A stretch of 64,000 nt of DNA from Hygrocybe punicea (lineage: Eukaryota > Basidiomycota > Agaricomycetes > Agaricales > Hygrophoraceae), in assembly GCA_963556145.1 (NCBI GenBank), contig OY744471.1, forward strand, positions 5,923,835 through 5,987,834. Direction: 5' to 3'. The notes below the pieces were generated by a model. The model made no database searches. It was not told the origin of the DNA and saw only the letters and a program-made list of their open reading frames with translations. Below are positions 1 through 10,925 of this stretch, piece by piece. Within the stretch, counting starts at the first letter, position 1; the number at the start of each line of letters is the position of its first letter. The translations under genes were made by a program, and so were the position numbers.

Positions 1-663
1 TAGAAAGTAAACTACAAGAGGCCAAACATACTTGAATTCTCCCTTCTGCTCCTTTTGGCATTCCAATTTGCAGCACTTAAGAGAGCGCAGGTGGCAGCGG
101 CATTGGAGCTGTACCGGAGTGACGAGCCGCTGGATTTGGGGGCTATACAATATTACAACATGGCTAAGCATTCGGGATCAGAGTTTGAGGGGTCAAAAGC
201 CTTACGCTTTCGTGTACGGTTTGGCATTCTCTTTCTTCGCACTCTTCACCTCTCGCCTGACAACATACTTTCTCACATCGTCTTCTTTTGCCAAATTGAA
301 GAACTTTCTAATCTTCGTGGCCCTCTTGGGGCCAAGCCTCTTCGGCAGGACGTTGTCGGTCAAGCTAGGAATCTCATTGTCACCCTTTTTGATGATGACC
401 ACAGCAATATTGGAGCCAATAATGCAACCACGAACGGATTTGCGCCGGCGGGACTTCCTGCGCAACCATATCATTTCGGCTGGATAGATCAATAAAAGTC
501 AGAAAAGACTATAAGAAGGAAACGGGTGCATACTATTTCTTCTCATCATCGTAGTCCATGAGTTTTTGTGCGCCTGTAGCTGGGTCTATGATGGTTTCAA
601 ACCCTCAAAAGTTAAAATGATCCTCGACAAAACGGATGGCTAACTAGCGACATTCAACTTCAT
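1..663 (-). pseudogene. RPS6: 40S ribosomal protein eS6, decayed partial copy
   Basis: eS6 is a structural protein of the small ribosomal subunit. Exon 1 (663-645) and exon 2 (585-534) join across a GT..AG intron to give MKLNVANPATGAQKL, the canonical eS6 N-terminus. Exon at about 480-206 carries RKSVRGCI, the segment [19 protein letters not shown] and [15 protein letters not shown] 63-bp intron (205-143) leads to QIQRLVTP, and a GTATGT donor near base 25 sends the gene off the window edge. The roughly 65 residues normally between exon 2 and the RKSVRGCI segment are missing. In the last visible exon several conserved arginines read Cys or Gln (LQCRCHLRSLKCCKLE), each one transition away at a CpG. 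This looks like a decaying duplicate rather than the working gene. Identity is secure; the pseudogene status is inferred. Confidence 0.85.
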
Positions 664-1860
664 GCTGGAGAGTGGAAAAGGAATGAGAGCGGATACCCCC
701 CAACGGTGTATGTAGACAATACCTTGAAGAACGCGGGTGGATCACAAGTTATCGGCCACCGCGAGTGTCTTTGTTGCGGTAAAAAATAAAGTTTGAAACG
801 AGCTGTGATCATGACTTAAGTGTGGCAGTGTGCAAACGAACTCTCTTCCCTGACCTTCCTCGCATTCTGCTGATGACAAAAACACGGTTCACAAGTCCTC
901 GATCTCGACAACTTTTATTGCTACGTGACTTGATAGGAAAGGCTTCAAGAGGTTTCTCCCTTCGGCACCGGAGACATATGCGGAAGTCATTGATATTAGC
1001 CATCAAGCGATCAGTGTTCAGAGGTAGGATTGGTATATGTGCGAAATTTCAATGTTGATTGTCAATTTTGGGGTTGTGATGGGGTATGTGGAGAGGCTTG
1101 TGCAAATAGGCGATGCGATCAGTACTAGTGAAGTGAGTTTTCGAGCTTAGCTGAATTCTCATGTCTCATATCTCCCCATTCAAATTCACAGGTCCACCCA
1201 GACCCAACACTTGCGTCGACGGTGCTCACTACCGTGCACAAGGTCGGTTTTCGTACCTCAGCGTGACAACATGTTTGATCAGGCATCTGCAGACTCTCAA
1301 GGCGCAACAAGACCAGGATGGAAAAGTACAGGGACTTTGGGGGGTTATCATGGACACATTGGACTTTATGAAACACGCCGAACCACTGAAACGAAGGAGT
1401 TGAGAAAACAGTGCAGTCAATCATGAAGATTGCGCGTTGTTTTTGCGAAGCTACGGCGAACGAGGTTTCGTTGGTGGGTATCCTCCGTTCTGGTATTATC
1501 CCGCGCTGCGTATCTCACTGTTGCTATAATGACCCAGTGCGCGATAGGTGTGTCTTGATGAAGGATAACTGGAGAGTGTCCCTTGATGGCATGCAAACGG
1601 AAGGTGCTATCTATAAGCGCCTTCATACGACCGGAGTCTCAAACATTCCCTGTTTCCTCCGAGGTGGTGATGTTACCTGGCCTCCTCGTTGTTGCTTCAC
1701 TAACCCGCGCCACACACTCTTTCCTTTCTTCCTGGCCAAAGCCGTTCGTACCTCGCAGTGTATTCCAACACGACACCAATCAAGCCACAGGAGGAACAGA
1801 AAGGCCAAACAGGGTAAGCCTCTTGACATTCTCTCGTGCTTTTCTACCCATTCTCACATC
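664..1860. other. No gene recognised
   Basis: Short overlapping open frames on both strands, none with recognisable homology or convincing splice structure. On the minus strand at 1006-870 a small frame has the pattern CLRCRREKPLEAF followed by KSCRDR, reminiscent of short Cys-pair proteins of mushrooms, but it is too degenerate to call. Confidence 0.4.
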
Positions 1861-1869
1861 GTCGAATAG

Positions 1870-3695
1870 ATTATCGCTCAACTGCTGACATTTCCTCCCG
1901 GGAAAGCCTGGGCAAGCGTAGTGCCCAATGGCGTCTCCCTCAATCCTGGTCCATTCTCTATCAAGGAACACGTACGCCGCACAATTCATCTGTCCCTCTT
2001 GATAAAAGGCTCTTCACACACTTTCTCCACTAGGTTCTCATCACGATCATGGCTACCGTCGGTGTAGGCTCTGCCTACGCGGTACGTCGGACTCTTCATC
2101 GTTATCTGAGGACCGTCCTCATTCTGCGCACAGACAGCCACTGTTGCTGTGCAACGAGCGTACTACAACCAGATCTATAATTTTGGCTGTAAGCTCAGCA
2201 TTGGTAGAATATTTTTGTTCCGGTCACGCTCAATCCTTTTACACTTTTCAGACCAATGGATGATTGTCATGTCCACCCAACTCATTGGATTCTCCATTGG
2301 TGGTATCGCCCATGGCTTCCTCGTCCAGCCACCATCAATGAGTGAGTGGCTTTACATATTCCTTCACCACAACTCACACCATGCCTACCTCATATGTCAG
2401 TCTGGCCCACCGACTTCGCCCTCTTCAATACCCTCCACTCCCAAACCTATGCCAGAATTGGAAATTACGGTGGCATCAGCCGGCAGTGGCTCTTTTTCTA
2501 CTCGTTCGCTGGCGCCGTTATTTGGTGTACGTGACATTCCGAGTACCGTAGCCATTTGTTGTTGTTAACAAAAGGACATCCAACAGATTTTTTCCCTGGA
2601 TACATTTTCCAAGCGCTCAGCTACTTTGACTGGGTGTGCTGGATCGTGCCCAACACCATTGTATGTATCATTCCCTTGCGTTCCTGGCATGTAATCTCAC
2701 GATGTTCTGGCTCCGGCTTGTCACATTGAAAACCAGTTGTTCGGGTATGCAAACCCCCCCCCCCTCCATTTTATTTTTTGGAAACTCATCTCATTCTTAC
2801 ACCCCTTCTTACTAATGTAGTTACCGGTCCGGATTGGTTTGTCATGAACATTTACTTTTAAGTGTTTCCCTATTCTTGGTCTGTCAGATATTGTTGCTCG
2901 TTGTGTTTTTATGGGCAGGAGGTGAGTTCTGATTCCCCTTGTCCCCCGGATGATTCATTGACTACCATTCGTAGTCTTATTTCCTTCGATTGGGCACAAA
3001 GCGCCTACATTGGCAGTCCCCTTGCAACGCCTTGGTGGGCCGAAGCCAACGTTGTTGCAGGATTCGTCTTCTTTTGTATGTTAACATCCATTCCTCTTCA
3101 AGGGAATTGCGGTCATTGACCTGTCTGGCCATTATTGAAGGGGTTCCTCACACCTGTCCTCTGTATGTTTCTCACGACTTTTCGTTGCTGAACACGATAA
3201 TAAATCGGAGCACACCAACACATGGGAGGCACAATACTTCCCGTAAGTTTTTTTTCTAGGCTCTCCGTCGATTCCGTATTTGTTCTCATTCAGCCGGAAA
3301 TAGCATCTCGTCTCGCTCCTCGTATGACAACATCGGAAAGCGATACAACGGAAGCATACAAGGCATACAGCCCATTATACCTGTCGTACGTACCTCGCCG
3401 GCCAGCTTGGTATCAGTATCTGACAAACTGCATACCCCTCCTCCTGTGTAGGGCCACATTCGCTATGGCGTACGGTCTCTCGTTCGCCTCGATCACGGCG
3501 ACTCTCGTTCGCCTCGATCGCGGCGACCCTCACACATGTGCCCTTGTACTATCGCAAGCAGTTCTGGACGCAGTCCCAGGGCTCTATGAGCGAGCAGCCC
3601 GATATCCACACCCGCCTGATGTCTGTGTAACCACAGGTCCCTGAGTGGTGGTATGCCGTAATGTTCGGTGAAGCCCCCCAACTTGTCATGACAGT
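1870..3695 (+). pseudogene. OPT-family oligopeptide transporter, decayed copy
   Basis: OPT proteins are multi-pass membrane transporters importing small peptides with protons. Read across several short introns and frames, this stretch gives the conserved OPT order: SLNPGPFSIKEH (about 1940-1970), ITIMATVGVGSAYA (2040-2080), MIVMSTQLIGFSIGG (2260-2310), IGNYGGISRQWLFF and FFPGYIFQALSYFDWVCWIV (2460-2650), SFDWAQSAYIGSPLATPWWA (2980-3040), then YGLSFASITATL and YYRKQFWTQSQGSMSEQPDI (3470-3600). A TAA at about 3629 interrupts the conserved stretch between LMSV and PQVPEWWYAVMF, and coding similarity ends in GC-rich low-complexity DNA soon after, so the C-terminal half is missing. The stop and truncation argue for a pseudogene. 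Earlier sequence (1690-1870) may hold further upstream exons, but I could not place them. Confidence 0.75.
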
Positions 3696-3829
3696 TTTTC
3701 TTTTCTGATATAAGAGTTGTTGGTTTGTTCAGGGGGGGCCAAACTCGCCCACGGCGTTCCCTACGCGCACGATCTACCACTCGTGCCAACAAGATCAAAA
3801 ATCCACCATACCATCATAGTGCGAGTACT

Positions 3830-4450
3830 TGCGGACGTGGATGAGATGGTTTCGCAAGCGGACGTGCAGCCCATCGTCGGTGGTCGTGAACCTTCACCTG
3901 GGCCGCCGTCATTGGCCCACGGCACTGCCGCCGCCGTCGCGTTCGTTGGTTCGTTGGACCACTGGGTGGTTGAGGGGGTTCGTTGTCGACGTTCATTTGT
4001 CCTCCTCCGTTTCCGTGGATGATGGTGCGGGCGTTCACGTTCATCGGTGCACTGGCGACGGCGTTGGCGATGGCGTTAACGTGGGGCCGGGTGTGGCTGT
4101 TGACTTTGGCGTGGGCGTTGGTGTGGTTGTTGGGCGCGCTGGAGGGTTGTGTAGTAATTAGCAGTGTACAAGTTAAAAAAAGGCTTACTTTTGGCAGTGG
4201 GGGTAGGTGCACCATCCTCCGCCTGTGAGTCATTGCCGTTATCGTTGTTGCCCTCGTCCTCTAAGTCGTTGTAGTGCTGGCGCCCCAAGCGAAAATGCGA
4301 GAAACTGCTAACGTGTAGAGGTGCACGGAAGGGATGGAGGAGCGGAACATGGTGGTGAGTTGGGCTCGGAATCGGAATCGGCAAGTGAGCTAGGGCGACA
4401 CTCACCAACTTGAAGGCAAACTTTGGAGCACCGTATAAGTGCAAGTGTTG
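3830..4450. repeat. GC-rich low-complexity DNA
   Basis: Runs of GTTGGCG/GTGGGCG-type sequence. It is open in several frames on both strands (for example Asn/Ala/Thr-rich on the minus strand), which reflects composition rather than a gene. No motif recognised. Confidence 0.5.
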
Positions 4451-4654
4451 TACATACTAGTAGAGAGAACCACGTAGGTACAAACTTAAGCTTTGTGGCG
4501 CTATGGAGTGCTATGTAAGGGGGCTGTTGCTATGACTATTATGGAAATGTCGATTCACTATAACTCAAAAACAGGTTTTGCTGATGTTCTCAATCTTTCA
4601 TCCACTCGTAAACAGGGTGGGGGTGCCTTGGTTGCTGAACAAGTGGGGTGTGAG

Positions 4655-5270
4655 GGTTGGGGCATAGGGGCAGCGATACGATGGATTTGGGGCCCCGGAT
4701 ACCGCATTTTCGACGCGAACGAGACGCTGGGGGTGTATTCGACTCAGGTGGCGTTGAAAACAGGTGGAGAGGTGGAGCCGTGGATGTCGAACAAGTAGGA
4801 GTGGTTAGTTTGGGCAAAGGGTGGCGACGTGGCGGACTGGGGGCCCCCGTTGTCCTGTTCCCAATGCGAAGGTAACACGGGAGGTGTAAGTGAGTCGGGG
4901 GTGGTCGAGAACGGACGGAGACGGGGAGCCATGGGTGTTGACCAAGCGGGGTTGGGGGTTGTGGCAAAGGGCGGCGAGGTGACGTATTCGGGCCCCCCGT
5001 CGCCCCGTTCTCAATGCGAACGCAATGCGGGGGGTGTAAGTAAGTTGGGGACGCGCGAAAATGGACGGGGAAGCGGTGCCGTGGGTGTTAACCACGTGGG
5101 GGAGGGGGTTTGGGGCAAAAGGCGGCGAGGTGACGTATTTGGGCTCCCCGTTGTCCCGTTCTCAACGCGAACGAGCCGCCGGGGTTGTACCTGAGTCAGG
5201 GACGGTCGACAATCGTGGGGCAGGGGTTATCCTGGCGGTGAATAACGCGGCGAGGTGGGGGTAAGGGCAG
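4655..5270. repeat. Degenerate ~150-bp tandem repeat, four copies
   Basis: The word GGCAAAGGGYGGCGA and the following block (GGGGCCCC, then CCGTTSTCCYGTTC, then CAATGCGAA) recur at about 4655, 4811, 4961 and 5114, giving a period of 150-156 bp. Copies are clearly diverged. The repeat is open in several frames, and the peptides it gives look compositional. Confidence 0.7.
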
Positions 5271-5294
5271 GATTGGCAACAAAGCACTCCGGCC

Positions 5295-5520
5295 CTTGGT
5301 GCTGGTGCTGATGCTGGTGCTGGTGCTGGTACTAGTGCTGGTGCTGGTGCCGGTGCCGGTGCTGGTGTTGGCGTCCGTGCCGCCTTACCTCGCGAGGGTG
5401 GCCGGCCATGTCAATTGACGTGGGCCTGGCCCTCGCGAGGTACTCGGGGCTGGTGCTGGTGCCGCTGCCGCTGCTGGCGCTGGTGCTGGTGCTGGTGCTG
5501 GTGCTGGCACCCATGCTGTG
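5295..5520. repeat. CTGGTG microsatellite with an embedded palindrome
   Basis: A run of GCTGGT/GCCGGT hexamers on either side of an imperfect palindrome at 5388-5440. The outer arms are CCTCGCGAGG on both sides and the centre is GTCAATTGAC. A related central block occurs at about 17790-17850. Confidence 0.6.
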
Positions 5521-5579
5521 GCATTGCCTTACCTCACGAGGACTAGATGGTACCCGAGCGTTGCTTCGGTGTTAGTTAG

Positions 5580-5960
5580 TTTTGTTTTATTTTATTTTAT
5601 GCTAAATTTATTTGAATTTATTTGAATTTATTGAATTTATGTGAATTTATTTGAATTTATTGAATTTCTGTGAATTTGTTGGAATTTATTGGGATTTACT
5701 TGAATTTATTTGAATTTATTGTACATTTACGTATGTGATTTTCTTTCACATTTTATCGTAATTTATTGTAAATTTGTTTCCTACAGTGTGACTTCATTTC
5801 GTTGCAGTTCATTTTATTTTACTTTATTTTGTTTTGAATTTCTTTCCTACAGTGTCAATGATTTTTATTTTATTTTATTTTATCTCCAATGTATTTTCTG
5901 GGTTTTCTTTGTCAGTATTTATCAGAATAGCTATCTCAAATTCACAGTTTTTGTGTCACT
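5580..5960. repeat. AT-rich TTTATTTGAA repeat tract
   Basis: Irregular tandem TTTATTTGAA / GAATTTATTG units (about 5600-5730) grading into T-rich DNA with TTTTATTTTA blocks. No coding or RNA gene seen. Confidence 0.6.
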
Positions 5961-6005
5961 TATGTATGTGAATGAAGGAAATGTCCACCTGCAACACCCA
6001 TGCTG

Positions 6006-6130
6006 CAGTGGCTACTCACAGCAGAGTTACATGCTTTTGGTGCCACTGATGTTTGTTCGCTTCGCTCACAAACACCCGTAGCACCCGTTCTCCAGTGGCT
6101 ACTCATAGCCAAGTTACATGCTTTTCAGGT
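6006..6130 (+). repeat. Two direct copies of a short block, period 87 bp
   Basis: CAGTGGCTACTCA at 6006 and 6093, each followed by AGTTACATGCTTTT. The block is duplicated once with a few differences. Confidence 0.65.
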
Positions 6131-6310
6131 ACCCATAGTTGGTAAAACAGCCCATTTTTTGCATCAAAATTTTGAGCCAGAGAGTCTCAGAATCGGTAGG
6201 ATATATCATCGTAAGCATTTTGAACCCCATATAAACAAATTTGGCGGTCGCGTTCTTGAGTTATGCCTAAAATGGTGGTTACCAGGTGACCATGGCCCCA
6301 CGCCAGTCAC

Positions 6311-6810
6311 AGGCCTCTAAAAATCATACTTTTGGTCCCATTCATTAGATATACCATATACACTATTGGGACAGCCTTATACCTGATTTTTAGAGACTTT
6401 GGTGTCTGTGATTTTGAGTAATCAGGGGTTAGGGGGTGAACTTGGTCCCAAGACACTCACAGGCCTCTAAAAATCATGCTTTTGGTCCCATTCATTAGAT
6501 ATACTATATACACTATTGGGACAGCCTTATACCTAATTTTTAGAGACTTTGGTGTCTGTGATTTTGCATAATTGGGGGTTAGGGGGTGAACTTGATCCCA
6601 AGACACTCCCAGACCTCTAAAAATTGGCCTTTTGGTCCCATTCATTAGACATACTGTATACACCATTGGGACAGCCCAATATTCTATTTTTAGACCATTT
6701 GATGTCTGAGATTTTGAGCACTTGGGAGTCAGCAGGTGAACTTCACTCACAGCACTCTGAAACTCAGGATTTTGCTCCCATATATTAGATATACTATACA
6801 CTATTTGGAC
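6311..6810. repeat. 150-bp tandem repeat, about 3.3 copies
   Basis: CCTCTAAAAATYRKRCYTTTTGG followed by TCCCATTCATTAGAYATAC recurs at 6311, 6461 and 6611 with an exact 150-bp step. A more diverged partial copy begins near 6751. Copies 1 and 2 are nearly identical, copy 3 is more diverged. Frames crossing it on the minus strand (MYTVCLMNGTK and similar) are repeat translations, not a supported gene. Confidence 0.85.
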
Positions 6811-7125
6811 ATCAGAGTATGTGACTTTTAAAATCTCTTGTCTGGCTTTTCCAGTTGGATACTTGGACTGTTAGAGGTAACCACCTCACGGAATTTGACT
6901 TTGTTTACATCTTCGTCGCTACTAAGTCGTCTTGTGTTATGACATTATCTTCATTCAACACTTAGTTTAGAGACATCTTGAATCCTGGGCTTGTATGGTA
7001 GTGCATTTCTTCTTTAGCACAAATATAAAGTGTCCAAGTCACTCACATCCTGTCTCACATCCTTACTGGCTCTCAATTGTGAGCACAAAAACTTTCTCAT
7101 GTTCATTTACAATCCAACTTTTACA

Positions 7126-7400
7126 GCTGTTTTCATAATTCATGGCAGTAAATGCACTTTTTTCAATCAAATAAAAAATGTGGACTTAGTAGAATTTTGA
7201 GTGCTGTGTTTTGTATCTCATGAAATACTGCATGGCATGCAGATTGAGATGGTTATAGAGCGAAAGTCGTACTATTTCTTAAGGGCTATCTACTCCTGGA
7301 ACTACATTTGAACAATATTTAGTGTATGGTGAGTTGTGGATTAAATAAAAGGTACACCAGTAGCTTTTGACATCCAAAATGATTTTGTCCAATTCTGGCA
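7126..7400 (-). mobile_element. Half copy of the hairpin element at 18.5 kb
   Basis: Diverged relative of one arm plus the loop of the inverted-repeat element at 18474-18924. Shared blocks include TTTTTTCAATC, ATGTGGACTT, TAGAATTTTGA, GTATCTCATGA and CTATTTCTTAAGGGCTAT. The stretch after 7310 (GTGAGTTGTGGAT ... TTTTGACATCCAAAATGAT) matches the loop of the other copy in reverse complement. The second arm is absent here. Confidence 0.7.
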
Positions 7401-7560
7401 TCAAATGAGCTCCTATGAAGAAGATTGTAGGGAGAAAATTATTTATTTTTACAAGGGCTTAGAAGTACATATACTGTGTTTTTCCTTATTTTTGTTCTTG
7501 GATCGATAAAACTGAATGGCCACGGGGACCCCAGAAAAAACTTCAAGCCCTGTCATCCTA

Positions 7561-7649
7561 TACAGTGGCTTGTCGCAAAAAAAAAAAAAAAAAAAAAAAA
7601 ACAGAAAAAAATCTGTTTTTTGGCGACAAGCTTTTCCGAATCCACTGTA
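7561..7649. mobile_element. Short terminal-inverted-repeat element (MITE-like)
   Basis: Begins TACAGTGG at 7561 and ends CCACTGTA at 7649. Internal blocks CTTGTCGC (7568-7576) and GCGACAAG (7623-7630) are also inverted, around a 25-base A run and a TTTTTT block. Ends of the form TA-CAGTG resemble Tc1/mariner- or pogo-like elements, but the family is inferred only from that. Confidence 0.5.
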
Positions 7650-7925
7650 AAACAGCTGAATACAGTCATAGTAACCCCCCTCGGTTAGATCAAAAATATT
7701 TCTGAACTAATTTTGACACTCAAAACATTCCGATTGTGCGTTTGCCAATCCTCGGCATGTAACCTCACCCGGCACTCCCAATTTGCTTGGGGTTTCAGCC
7801 GCACCCAATGTATGTTGAAAATTTATCATTTCCTGCAAGAAGCCACCCATTATTGGTAACGGTCTGTTAAAAATATTGCATCATCATTTTGTGCACCTTG
7901 TGGTACTGGAATATATGAATTACAA

Positions 7926-9107
7926 TCACCATCTCCATGATGGTCGGAGGTCCAACCTCTGCTGTACATAACAATTGGCATCATTTGGGAGATCTTTGAA
8001 CCTCCCTTGCATTTTCGATGCAGAAACCTTGTCCATCTGGTCTTGGAGTATCATAGCAAACTCTTGGCAGTCACCTTTGATCCACACATCAAACACACCC
8101 TCCCACCCACGTCGTGAAGGAAATTCATCATTGAGATATATTGATTGGAGAGACGATGCAATTGTTGATTGCTGTTGTCGGTGCAGCATATCGGAAAACA
8201 TTCGAACGGTCTTGGAAGCACCAGGAATCTTTAAACTGGTCCCCACAACCAACAACAGGTCCGCTTGACCTTCAAAGCGGGAGCTGGTAGTACGCCCGAG
8301 GTCACTATCCCGGAAATCCACAATCTCTTCCTCTCGGGCCCGGGGATGTTGTTCTCCATACAAGACAATATTGGGTCGCATTCGTGGCACGGGTGTAATT
8401 CGTTTTCCTGATTCTCCACGCATTTTAATTCTTGACATGCACTGGGGGCATTCCGGCAGGTTTCCAGCTTGCATACTGGTATAGTATACTTCAAGGAAAG
8501 CAAGCGAGCAACAGCTGTCACAACGTAGATGCTCTAGGGTCCCATGTAAAGGTACACATCTTGCTGGATGGTTTTCGGGGTCATGTTCTCGATGCATGGG
8601 AAGGCCAGCCTTAAGTTCGAGGCTGTCTATGTTTTGTGTGTATACCCTGAGTAGCGATTTCCGTTCCTCAAATGCACGAAGGATTTGGTGAAATCGGGTA
8701 GGCCGGGCGATGAGCGATTTCTTGGCGAGAATAGCCATTAGTTGACAGTGCAACAACAACTGTTGGGGTGTCTTTTCGTTGAAGAGAAGGTCAAGCATAA
8801 CTCGGCCGAAAAGATTAAACAACAAACCTTTAATGCAGAACAGTTAAACAGCTCCTCAACCTTGACATTTGGCAACTCTGGTACTCCTGTACTGTACAAT
8901 CCCTCTTTGCCTCCGAATGGCGGAATTCCTGCAGCAACTGATATTCCCGCACCTACATTTGAGATAAGAACAGATAAATTCTAGAAATTATGTGGTGTTA
9001 CCACAGATAACAACGATTCGATTCGCTTTCAATATGGCATTGAGGACATCTTGTGCGAATTCATTTTTGGTGGTAAAAGAGCTAATCTCCACTGTTGAAA
9101 GCACCAT
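7926..9107 (-). CDS. Sirtuin, NAD-dependent protein deacylase (Hst3/Hst4-like)
   Basis: Sirtuins remove acetyl or acyl groups from lysines using NAD+; fungal Hst3/Hst4 types act on chromatin. Start ATG at 9107: exon 1 (9107-9002) ends RIVVICG and joins over a 49-bp intron to exon 2 (from 8952), giving GAGISVAAGI. The long exon (to 7926) holds LLRVYTQNID with the catalytic context PLHG, the zinc cysteines CDSC and CPQC about 30 residues apart, PNIVLYGE, and the NAD-site GTSLK. Exon 2 and the long exon are in different frames: either a 41-bp intron (about 8841-8801) or a frameshift lies between them. The usual GIPDFR reads GIPPFGG, so a key Asp and Arg of the NAD site seem lost. Its nearest neighbour, gene A, is transcribed away from it about 1 kb upstream. 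Family call is firm; activity is doubtful. Confidence 0.85.
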
Positions 9108-10156
9108 CACAATAAATTTGAAAGCGTGTGGACACTGGGTATGGAAGAAAGACTCAAGTTTAATTAACCGGGTCTGAGATCTGAGATCTGAGATCTAGTC
9201 ACCGATTTAGATCACACTTCTACCATTTTCTTGGTGATTACACTCAAGCTGTGTTGGCGAGTGACATTCCTTGCTTCTTCCATTTATCTCACCAACCTCC
9301 TCTCCATTCCCCAGCCCATGTTGCAGTGTCCCTTTATGCTGTACTCGTCAATATCTTGCTCTCAGGATCATTTTCATTGACCTCCGTGTCACAACCGCCT
9401 CATTCAGCAAACCAGCTTTGCAAGTATGTCACCCTTGTCACTCACCCCATCCGCTTCTCCCTCCAATTCCTGTCCACCTAAGCTCATCATAATTCTTTTG
9501 CTTTTTCAGCACATTGTTACAGCATTGCATATGGTAACGTATCTGCACTCGGACATTGTTAGGTTTCTGAAATTCTCAGCTGGGAGATTTGGAACTCATT
9601 CGGTCTCAATCCACAGGTGCGTCTGCTGTCATCCTCATGTCTTATCTTTGTTAGTGGATTGGATGGTAAGATTGTCGAGAAATGTGTAGACAAGATTGCT
9701 CCTGTATCCAAAGACCTCTCCAACCAAAGTTCTAAGAAAGACGTTCACATCGTAATGTTTTGTGTTTTGGATGATCAGATTTTACTCCACTCGGTGAACA
9801 TTTATTTCCTAAAATAAGTCAAAACACTTGTGCATGTAACTGTTTTGTATTCTATTAATTCACCACAAGCCTTGAGTCAATAGAGTCAGCACTTTCTATA
9901 CAACCCTTGCATCAGACAACTCCTTGCATTGATGCGGAAATGAGACCACACCATCTTTTTCTTTCACGAACATTTGACAATTCCTGCCCTGCAAGCTCCA
10001 AGCTTCAAGCTTCAAGCTTCAAGATATTTGTCATGTTACTAGGAACCACAACCTATTTCCGGATAAGACACAGTAGTTACCAAAAATGTACATTCATTGA
10101 TGTAGCACGTGACTAATTGGCACAGCTAGCAGAATCACTTGCGAAGCAAAGCTCGT
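9108..10156. other. Intergenic, small repeats, no gene recognised
   Basis: Holds a GAGATCT triple repeat at about 9175-9196 and an AAGCTTC repeat at about 9998-10022. Open frames of 60-90 codons on the plus strand show no recognisable motif. The region separates the divergent sirtuin and gene A and may contain their promoters. Confidence 0.4.
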
Positions 10157-10925
10157 ATGTCTGGTGGTGCATCGAAAGATGCAATACAGTGGAATGATTC
10201 TGATTCTTCAAATTGAATGGAAAACTTGGTGCGCAGTTTGATAACCATGCAATCAACACAGGGTGTTAACTTTGGATACAGAGCGACAATCAGGTTTGTG
10301 AAGAGTACTACAACTCCTTAGATGTTTACAAATCCATGGCAGAAAACCATCCAGGCTAAAAAGGCTACAATGGGTGCATCCTTTAAGAAAGCCATTGACA
10401 ATTGGAATGATTCGGATTCTGGGACACGTGAGGAAATTGAGGTGAGCGAAAATTAGCCCATGCAATCACTCTGCACGATACTGATGGATTCTAGGGCAAT
10501 GTGACTATCTACCCTGGGCTTGATGCAGTACGTGCTTCTGCAAATGCTCCACATGCATATGCATTGACGCCTCTGGAAGAAACCTGTCCGGGCAAAAGTG
10601 GCTACAACGGGTACATCCTTGAAGAAGAAAGCGTTTAACAATTGGAATGATTCGGATTCTGGGACAGGTGCGGAAATCGAGGTGAGCGAAAATTAGTCCA
10701 TGCAATCACTCTGCAAGACACTGATGGATTCCAGGGCAATGTGACTATCTACCCTGGGCTTGATGCAGTACGTGCTTCTGCAAATGCTCCACATGCATAT
10801 GCATTGACGCCTCTGGAAGAAACCTGTCTGGGCAAAAGTGGCTACATTGGGTGCATCCGCAAAGAAAGCTAACAATTGGAATCATTCCAAATCCAGGACA
10901 GGTGAGGAAATCCAGGTGCACAAAA
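10157..10925 (+). repeat. Tandemly repeated ~240-bp module at the 5' end of gene A
   Basis: 10441-10680 and 10681-10920 are direct copies with a 240-bp step; the 60 bases from 10501 and from 10741 are identical. The unit contains a short open block reading NWNDSDSGTxEEIE followed by a GTGAGC donor-like site. Further versions of the block occur upstream at about 10376-10440 and, more diverged, at 10157-10225 (GGASKDAIQWNDSDSS). This gives about four versions of a Gly-Ala-Ser ... Asn-Asp-Ser-Asp-Ser exon-like module. Confidence 0.7.

Noticed and set aside
202..495. Long open frames on both strands at the window start
   Set aside because: Only the minus strand matches a known protein (eS6); the plus-strand frames are its shadows.
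5332..5514. Ser/Thr-rich minus-strand frame in the CTGGTG repeat
   Set aside because: Pure hexamer-repeat translation with no start context or homology.
6311..6810. Minus-strand repeat protein
   Set aside because: Frames do not persist across all copies and no splice or start signals support them.
7577..7602. 25-base A run as a retroposon poly(A) tail
   Set aside because: It lies inside a TIR-bounded element and is followed by the matching inverted arm, so a retroposed tail is less likely.
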